Shown here: in pieces, positions 22,871 to 27,341 of the stretch
Position numbering within the stretch: position 1 is the first letter of the stretch
How the letters are laid out: each line of letters opens with the position of its first letter
Source of the DNA: an uncultured Collinsella sp.
GTDB lineage: Bacteria > Actinomycetota > Coriobacteriia > Coriobacteriales > Coriobacteriaceae
DNA: 27,341 nt
Direction of reading: 5' to 3'
NCBI GenBank assembly: GCA_900752015.1
Contig: CAADTZ010000095.1
Coordinates: 1-27,341 of the forward strand
Position numbers and translations under genes: made by a program
Notes under the pieces: model-generated
What the model saw: only the letters and a program-made list of their open reading frames with translations
Told to the model about the DNA's origin: nothing
Database searches by the model: none

Positions 22871-23890
22871 CTACTCCGCGTCCTTCATGGGCGGCATGGG
22901 CTTCCAGTTGGGATCCTTGATGATCTTGCGGGCGTCCTTCATGCCGCGGCGCAGCGCCGGAATGCCGGTCTTAAAGCACTTATCGACCGCAGCCAGGCGA
23001 ATGAATTCCTTGCAGAAGGTCGCGGCATTGCCCAGGCGGAACAGCATGGGGTGGTAGTCACCGTAGATCTGCATATAGCGAGCGAGGAAGCCTCGGTTGC
23101 GCATGATGTAGTAGCGGTTGGTGTCGCTCGTAGAGTTGAGCTGGCGCTTGCCGGCGATATCCCAGTTAGAGACGGCGCGGGCTCGCTTGAGAACCACGTC
23201 GGCAACAACGGCGGCGGGGAAGTGTTGGCTGGCTACGTAGCCGTAGCAGGCATCGTCGCCGTAGATAAAGAAGCGCGCATCGGGCAGGCCGATCTTGTCG
23301 ACCACGCGGCGCGAGAACATGCCGCCCTCAAAGCACAGCTGGTTCATGGTGCGATAACCCTCTGGACCCAAGTCCCACTTGGCGACGGGGTTGGGAATGC
23401 CGAGCGAAAGGATGAGTTGGTACTGCCAAAAGAAGGCGCCGCCGTCAAAGTCCAGGCGCGAACCCTGGATGACATCATAGCGGTCGGTCCACTTGGCAAG
23501 ACGCTTGATGCCTTCGGGGATGACGAGCACGTCGTCGTCCATGACCCAGAACCACTGGGCCCCCAAGTCGTAGGCGCATTTAGTACCGGCGGAGAAGCCG
23601 CCCGCACCGCCGCCGTTTTCGAGCTGCGGGACGTAGATGACACGGTCGGTGCCGCCCTGCGCGTCAGGCTGCTCGGTGTCGATGCCCCACAGGTTAGCCA
23701 GGCGCTCGTTGAATGCGGTGCACATGGCCTCGGTCTCGCGCGAATTTTCGTTATCGACAATCACGATGCGCCAGGGCGTTGCTGTGAGCTCGGTCATGGA
23801 GTCGAACAAGTTGGCCAGGAGTTCCTGGCGCTTGTACGTAACGACGACGATGGCGAGCTTGTCGATGGGGGCGGGAAGGGTTGAAGGCAT
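22871..23890 (-). CDS. Family 2 glycosyltransferase, galactofuranosyltransferase-like
   Basis: A 339-residue GT-A glycosyltransferase, probably transferring a sugar from a nucleotide donor to an envelope polysaccharide. Motifs are LAIVVVTYKRQELL (12-25), VDNENS (45-50), LENGGGAGGFSAG (90-102) and the triple Asp FWVMDDDVLV (Asp118-120), followed by FFIYGDDACYGY. The GGAGGF and DDD pair is characteristic of GlfT-type galactofuranosyltransferases and related rhamnosyltransferases. The C-terminus has basic and aromatic stretches but no transmembrane helix. The first plausible start is ATG 23890 (GAAAGGA 11 nt upstream). It ends 20 bp from the convergent ATPase gene. The donor sugar is inferred and not certain. 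Confidence 0.88.
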   Translation of the reverse strand: MPSTLPAPIDKLAIVVVTYKRQELLANLFDSMTELTATPWRIVIVDNENSRETEAMCTAFNERLANLWGIDTEQPDAQGGTDRVIYVPQLENGGGAGGFSAGTKCAYDLGAQWFWVMDDDVLVIPEGIKRLAKWTDRYDVIQGSRLDFDGGAFFWQYQLILSLGIPNPVAKWDLGPEGYRTMNQLCFEGGMFSRRVVDKIGLPDARFFIYGDDACYGYVASQHFPAAVVADVVLKRARAVSNWDIAGKRQLNSTSDTNRYYIMRNRGFLARYMQIYGDYHPMLFRLGNAATFCKEFIRLAAVDKCFKTGIPALRRGMKDARKIIKDPNWKPMPPMKDAE

Positions 23891-23965
23891 GGGGCAATAT
23901 ATCCTTTCACGCGCGGCGCGCATGCGCTGCACGGAAGCTATCGAATACGTCCTTGGGACTGTCCT

Positions 23966-23996
23966 ATTGTAAAGGCTCGGCGCACCTTGACGGCAA
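23966..23996 (-). promoter_or_regulatory. Candidate promoter of the 23890 glycosyltransferase
   Basis: On the minus strand TTGCCG (23991-23996) and TACAAT (23966-23971) are separated by 19 bp. The -10 box is good, but the spacing is longer than ideal. Confidence 0.4.
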
Positions 23997-24060
23997 GCTT
24001 TGAATAAAACGCAGGAACCTGCCACGGCTGTAGCGGCTTTAGCGTCTGACGGCAGCGTGT

Positions 24061-25191
24061 CTATTGCCGCTTGAGCTTGCGAGCGATAAAGCTTCTGGCT
24101 GCATCGATGATGAGAAGTGCCAGAGCAAAGACGATGCTAATGACGGTACCCGTGACGATGTATATAGCTACCGGGCTGTTTTGGCTGACCAGTATGTTTG
24201 CGAGCAACGTATTGAAGACGGGACGCCACAGGCTACTGGTGAGTGACTGCATCACATAGAAACCAAGCGTGGCGGTCGATAAGGTGACGATGACACCTGC
24301 AGTCCGCGAATTGCCTGAGGCACTGCGTCGGGTTGCCGCAAAGAGCAGGCAGGCGGCAGCGAGGGCAAACGAGATCAGCGAGGTCGATTTGTAGGAGAGG
24401 ATTGTCATCGCTGTGAGGTTGTCGGTGAAGGAGAGTGTTCCTTCCAGGATGATGGTGAGCACCAAAACCGTTACGAGCGAGCGCATGCCCAAGGCGCCCA
24501 CCCTGTCCGAATCCATGACATCGGTAACGTCGCGGAGCAGTCCGCCGATCAAAAACGCGACTACGTACGTGACGGCGCTCATGAACTTTTGGAGCCAAGA
24601 AAACTCGCCGGCGCTTGTCGCACTCATAGCGGCTAAATACCCGTTAACAACAAATGCGAGGATGCCAACGGCGATGACCGTCGCCGTGTAGCTCTTCCGG
24701 GGGAGTCGACTCCTTGCTAGTCCAAACCATGGCGCCATGAAGACCGTGGCGGCATAGACCCAAATGAACTCGAGTCCCAGGGTATACCAGTTGTGCGTGT
24801 TGAGGGCTACATCAGGAATTGGTGAGACGACCGTGGACCACGCGAGCGCCACGAGGCAATAAAACGCAGTGGGCATAATGACCTTGCCAAGGCGCTGCGC
24901 CGTCCGTTGCATTTGCGACTTCCACGTTGCTCCACCGTCCCAAGCACGCGCGGCCGAAGCGATGAGAAAATAGCCCGAGATCATAAAGAAGACCTCGTTG
25001 GCCCAGCAGCCAAGCAAGTTAATGAACCCCAGCAGTCCCGAATAGGGGAAGGCGGCGAGCGGTGCATATTCCGGCACGCTGATGCAGACGGCCTGGAAGG
25101 TCCACTGAAACGTGTGGAATACCGCGATGCCAGCGACCGCTACCAAGCGCAGCGCTTCGATGGAGGTGTTTCTGCTTGTTTTGCTGCCCAT
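24061..25191 (-). CDS. Acyltransferase-3 family membrane protein
   Basis: A 376-residue polytopic membrane acyltransferase of the acyltransferase-3 family, which O-acetylates or otherwise acylates cell-surface sugars. The N-terminal motif is TSIEALRLVAVAGIAVFHT, with the conserved Arg and His of the family. NEVFFMISGYFLIASAARAW forms the second signature. About ten hydrophobic helices are visible across the chain, and the C-terminus is basic (RKLKRQ), probably cytoplasmic. ATG 25191 starts 4 nt after the stop codon of the upstream GT2 gene, so the two are co-transcribed; the longer frame to 25227 would overlap that gene. This suggests that the GT2 product and the acylation act on the same glycan. 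Confidence 0.88.
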   Translation of the reverse strand: MGSKTSRNTSIEALRLVAVAGIAVFHTFQWTFQAVCISVPEYAPLAAFPYSGLLGFINLLGCWANEVFFMISGYFLIASAARAWDGGATWKSQMQRTAQRLGKVIMPTAFYCLVALAWSTVVSPIPDVALNTHNWYTLGLEFIWVYAATVFMAPWFGLARSRLPRKSYTATVIAVGILAFVVNGYLAAMSATSAGEFSWLQKFMSAVTYVVAFLIGGLLRDVTDVMDSDRVGALGMRSLVTVLVLTIILEGTLSFTDNLTAMTILSYKSTSLISFALAAACLLFAATRRSASGNSRTAGVIVTLSTATLGFYVMQSLTSSLWRPVFNTLLANILVSQNSPVAIYIVTGTVISIVFALALLIIDAARSFIARKLKRQ

Positions 25192-25195
25192 CAGA

Positions 25196-26296
25196 CTATT
25201 TTCCAGCGCGTGCGTTGTATGAACCAAAGTGCGATGTGATCATTTTTAGAGTTTGCTTGGGCCCCTTGTTCCATACGTTATACAGGCCCTCGCCCACGAG
25301 GTCCTTGGCGTATGCGCAGTAGCTGATTTTAGGGTTGGCGATGCCCATATACTCGGCATAGAGCTTTTTGGCCGCAGGGGTAATGCGAGGATTGGCAAAT
25401 ACCAGCTCTTGCGGCATGCGTTCGAACATCCTGTGGATCGCCCGCTCGATTTCGGGGTGGCCATCAATTCCGGTGTGCTCAATCATGATGCCCATATAGG
25501 TGAAGCCACGTGTGATTTGGGGTGTCCAAACGGCGGGGTCGGTGACGTTGAGCCGCTCAAGAATATCGACCATGTCGTTCCAGCGATTAAACGGTATCAA
25601 GGGGTCACGCTTTGCCAGAGCAGCTGCCTTTTCGGGTGTTTCCTCGCGGTAGCAGTAATACGGCTTGGGCCAGTAAGCGATCGCCTTTGCCTGACAGAGC
25701 GTTTCGACAAGGAATGGATTGTCGGCCCAGCCCGCACCGGGGATTTCCTTAAACCAGATATTGTTTTGCATTAGGAAGTCGCGACGATAGATTGCCGACC
25801 AAATGGACGGATGATGGGCCAGCAGGTGTGGAGCGTCGTGAATGGTGAACGGTTGCCGAGACGGTTTGATGCGACCACGATATGCGCAATGTAGTTTGAC
25901 CTCTTGGGGGGTATCGGGGTTGCGAATGATCCAATACGGGGTCTCAATAATATCGAGCTTGTTCGGACCGCCAAATTCGCGCTTGGCAAAGGCAAACATG
26001 TCGGAGTACATTCCGGGCTCGATCCAGTCATCGGGCTCGAGGATGGCAATCCAGTCGCCCATTGCCTCGCGAATGCCCAGATTGCAGGTTGCGCCGTAAC
26101 CCTGGTTTGCCTTATCGATCACTCGAACGCGTGAGTCGCGCGCAGCGAAATCTTGCATAATGGCGAGCGAGTTGTCGGTGGATCCGTCGTTGATGGCGAG
26201 GATTTCCAGTTCGATTTTGTTTTCGTTTAATAGGCTGCCTATAGCCTGAGAAAGATACGGCTCGGCATTGTAAGTAGGCACGATTACGGTCAGCAT
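25196..26296 (-). CDS. Family 2 glycosyltransferase
   Basis: A 366-residue GT-A glycosyltransferase of the WcaA/capsule class. It begins MLTVIVPTYNAEPYLSQAI; the nucleotide-binding NDGSTDNS is at about residues 36-43 and the metal-binding EPDDW at about 87-91. The remaining C-terminal part (Trp/Tyr-rich, no membrane helix) is typical of transferases acting on teichoic-acid-like or capsular chains. Acceptor and donor are unknown. First gene of a two-gene unit with the acyltransferase. ATG 26296 has only a weak AGAGAAAG ribosome site. Confidence 0.9.
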   Translation of the reverse strand: MLTVIVPTYNAEPYLSQAIGSLLNENKIELEILAINDGSTDNSLAIMQDFAARDSRVRVIDKANQGYGATCNLGIREAMGDWIAILEPDDWIEPGMYSDMFAFAKREFGGPNKLDIIETPYWIIRNPDTPQEVKLHCAYRGRIKPSRQPFTIHDAPHLLAHHPSIWSAIYRRDFLMQNNIWFKEIPGAGWADNPFLVETLCQAKAIAYWPKPYYCYREETPEKAAALAKRDPLIPFNRWNDMVDILERLNVTDPAVWTPQITRGFTYMGIMIEHTGIDGHPEIERAIHRMFERMPQELVFANPRITPAAKKLYAEYMGIANPKISYCAYAKDLVGEGLYNVWNKGPKQTLKMITSHFGSYNARAGK

Positions 26297-26326
26297 TCAA
26301 ACACTTTCTCTAGGCGATTTGGAAGA

Positions 26327-26332
26327 ATTATA
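26327..26332 (-). promoter_or_regulatory. -10 element upstream of the GT2/acyltransferase unit
   Basis: A consensus TATAAT on the minus strand, about 31 bp before the start codon. No good -35 box is found at 16-18 bp; TTGCAA lies only 11 bp away. The promoter may need an activator. Confidence 0.4.
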
Positions 26333-26419
26333 CCTAATTGCATTTGCAACGGTTTTAGTTGCGTTCGCCTAATACTGCCAAGGGCTGCGCGACTATTGCT
26401 GACGCTGCGCCTGTAATGG

Positions 26420-27269
26420 ATGTCAGCGATCGGCTGCAATAAAAATGTCGGCAGTGGCGAGACGGTTGTCCTTCCCATTCTTGCTCGTTATGGGACCGAT
26501 CGATTGTGGACGCGGACTGAACCTAAAGACCAATCGTTGCCCAACAGGACGCGTGGGTTCGAAGGTGCCCTACAGGCATCTTCGAACGATGCACGTATGA
26601 ATGCATGGTTTAAATCTCAATCCATTTGGGAGTAGCAGAATAGGCGTGACAGCGCACTGTTCTCTGCGGTTAAAAAGGCACCGGCCTCATGTTTTGATGC
26701 CGCTGCTTCTACCGTGGACGCGATGGTCGATTTTGATGCCGAACTCGGCCAGCTGGTGTTTACATATAAGCACTGCCGATGGTAGTTACCATCGCGATAG
26801 GATTCACTCTATGAGCGACGGATATCGTGGCACGTCGAGCCTTTTTGCGGACATCGCATATCGCATGGCGATGTTGAACCCCGCACTAGGGGATCGTGTG
26901 CTCAAGACGCCGGGCGTGGTAATGATTGACGAGATCGACCTTCATTTGCACCCTCGTTGACAGGCACGAATTCTGGAGGACCTCGTTCGCATCTTCCCCA
27001 ACGTGCAGTTTGTCGTGACCACGCATTCGCCGGTTGTCGTGGCTTCAGTGCCTCGTGACAATATTTGCATTCTTGATGGCGAGACCACGTCGGTTCCTCC
27101 GACGGAGACACACGGACGTGATGCGGGAGACATTCTCAACACTGTTTTAGATGCTTCCTCGCGTCCCGAGGAAGCAGCCCATTTGTTCGATGCATTTAAC
27201 CGTGCTGTAGACGAAGGACGTCACGCCGACGCTAACTGTGCGGGCTTGGCCCCCGTCCCCCCAATCTAG
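26420..27269 (+). pseudogene. Decayed AAA ATPase (OLD/RecF-like ATP-binding protein)
   Basis: Fragments of one ATP-binding protein are spread over two frames. Frame 1 carries VVLPILARYGTDRLW and ARMNAWFKSQSIWE, then a TAG stop (26633-26635). It resumes as RRDSALFSAVKKAP and VDFDAELGQLVFTYK and ends at TAG 26783-26785. A shift near there joins the frame with MSDGYRGTSSLFADIAYRMA and Walker B VVMIDEIDLHLHP. A TGA at 26958-26960 replaces the usual Trp of HPRWQ, and the reading then continues through VQFVVTTHSPVVVASV to 27269. The Walker A part is missing entirely. Two stops, one frameshift and one further stop leave no functional product. The relatives are chromosomal or defence-associated ATPases. 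Confidence 0.9.
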
Positions 27270-27299
27270 TAGACTCTAAACCGTTGCTAGATTAGGGGG
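27257..27299 (+). promoter_or_regulatory. Hairpin covering the ribosome site of the 27307 gene
   Basis: CCCCCCAATCTAG (27257-27269) pairs with CTAGATTAGGGGG (27287-27299): a 7-bp stem, one bulged A and 5 more G-C pairs. The right arm contains the AGGGGG Shine-Dalgarno of the next gene, so the fold would hide it. A T-run of only four follows, so it could alternatively be a weak terminator. Confidence 0.55.
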
Positions 27300-27306
27300 A
27301 TTTTCC

Positions 27307-27341
27307 ATGAAACGCTCCATGAAACGAGTTTCCGGGGCCGC
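27307..27341 (+). CDS. Start of an unidentified gene, cut by the window edge
   Basis: Only 11 full codons are visible, beginning MKRSMKRVSGA. AGGGGG lies 7 nt before the ATG. The basic opening would suit a signal peptide, but nothing more can be said. Confidence 0.55.
   Translation, partial: MKRSMKRVSGA

Noticed and set aside
1..27341. CRISPR array or phage gene cluster
   Set aside because: No regularly spaced identical repeats, no cas genes and no phage structural or integrase genes were seen.

Overview
The window reads as chromosomal DNA of a GC-rich gut actinobacterium of the class Coriobacteriia, most likely Collinsella or a close relative. The reasons are: a Rho factor with a long Ala/Pro-rich and Arg/Lys-rich N-terminal extension, a SUF-only iron-sulfur operon in the order sufC-B-D-S-U, a GGGtGRT/NifU-like gene pair, an LPXTG-type surface protein, and gut-type glycan transferases. 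The genus is an inference from recognised protein character; no database search was made.

Layout. 1-4422 (+): rho (open at the left edge) with its terminator; then a promoter, a two-helix membrane protein of unknown function and a VanZ-family protein ending in an 18-bp perfect terminator. 4506-6722 (-): a ROK sugar kinase and a class I aminotransferase. 6888-7182 (+): tRNA-His and two identical tRNA-Lys(CTT) genes, followed by about 260 bp of tRNA-derived repeats, including a stray 21-nt copy of the tRNA-Lys 3' end and a second terminator. 7575-9101 (-): a fumarate-reductase/aspartate-oxidase type flavoprotein. 9358-11115 (-): a two-gene operon, NifU-like scaffold then GGGtGRT protein. 11519-12331 (+): a single-copy REP-associated-type Y1 transposase. 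12332-12927: about 600 bp without a convincing gene but with inverted and direct repeats. 12991-18236 (-): sufCBDSU in a tightly overlapping operon. 18461-18892 (+): a divergent Rrf2/IscR-type regulator with three cysteines.

Right part. 19031-20851 (+): a secreted, sortase-anchored protein with an N-terminal lysozyme-like region and a long Ser/Asp/Asn-rich stalk. 21054-22850 (+): an AAA-ATPase-like/PD-(D/E)XK family protein with altered key motifs. 22871-26296 (-): three envelope-glycan genes (a galactofuranosyltransferase-like GT2, an acyltransferase-3 and a GT2). About 26420-27269 (+): a decayed AAA ATPase pseudogene. 27307 onward: the first 11 codons of a new gene whose Shine-Dalgarno lies in a hairpin.

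How the parts work together. The core is iron-sulfur metabolism. SufS and SufU mobilise cysteine sulfur, SufBCD builds the cluster, and the divergent Rrf2 protein is well placed to sense cluster supply. Two identically built operators (TGGGACAA, 15 nt, TTGTCCCA) lie between sufC and the regulator. The nearby NifU-like/GGGtGRT pair, separated only by the transposase and its non-coding flank, may be an uncharacterised second cluster-handling module. The right third is cell-surface biology.
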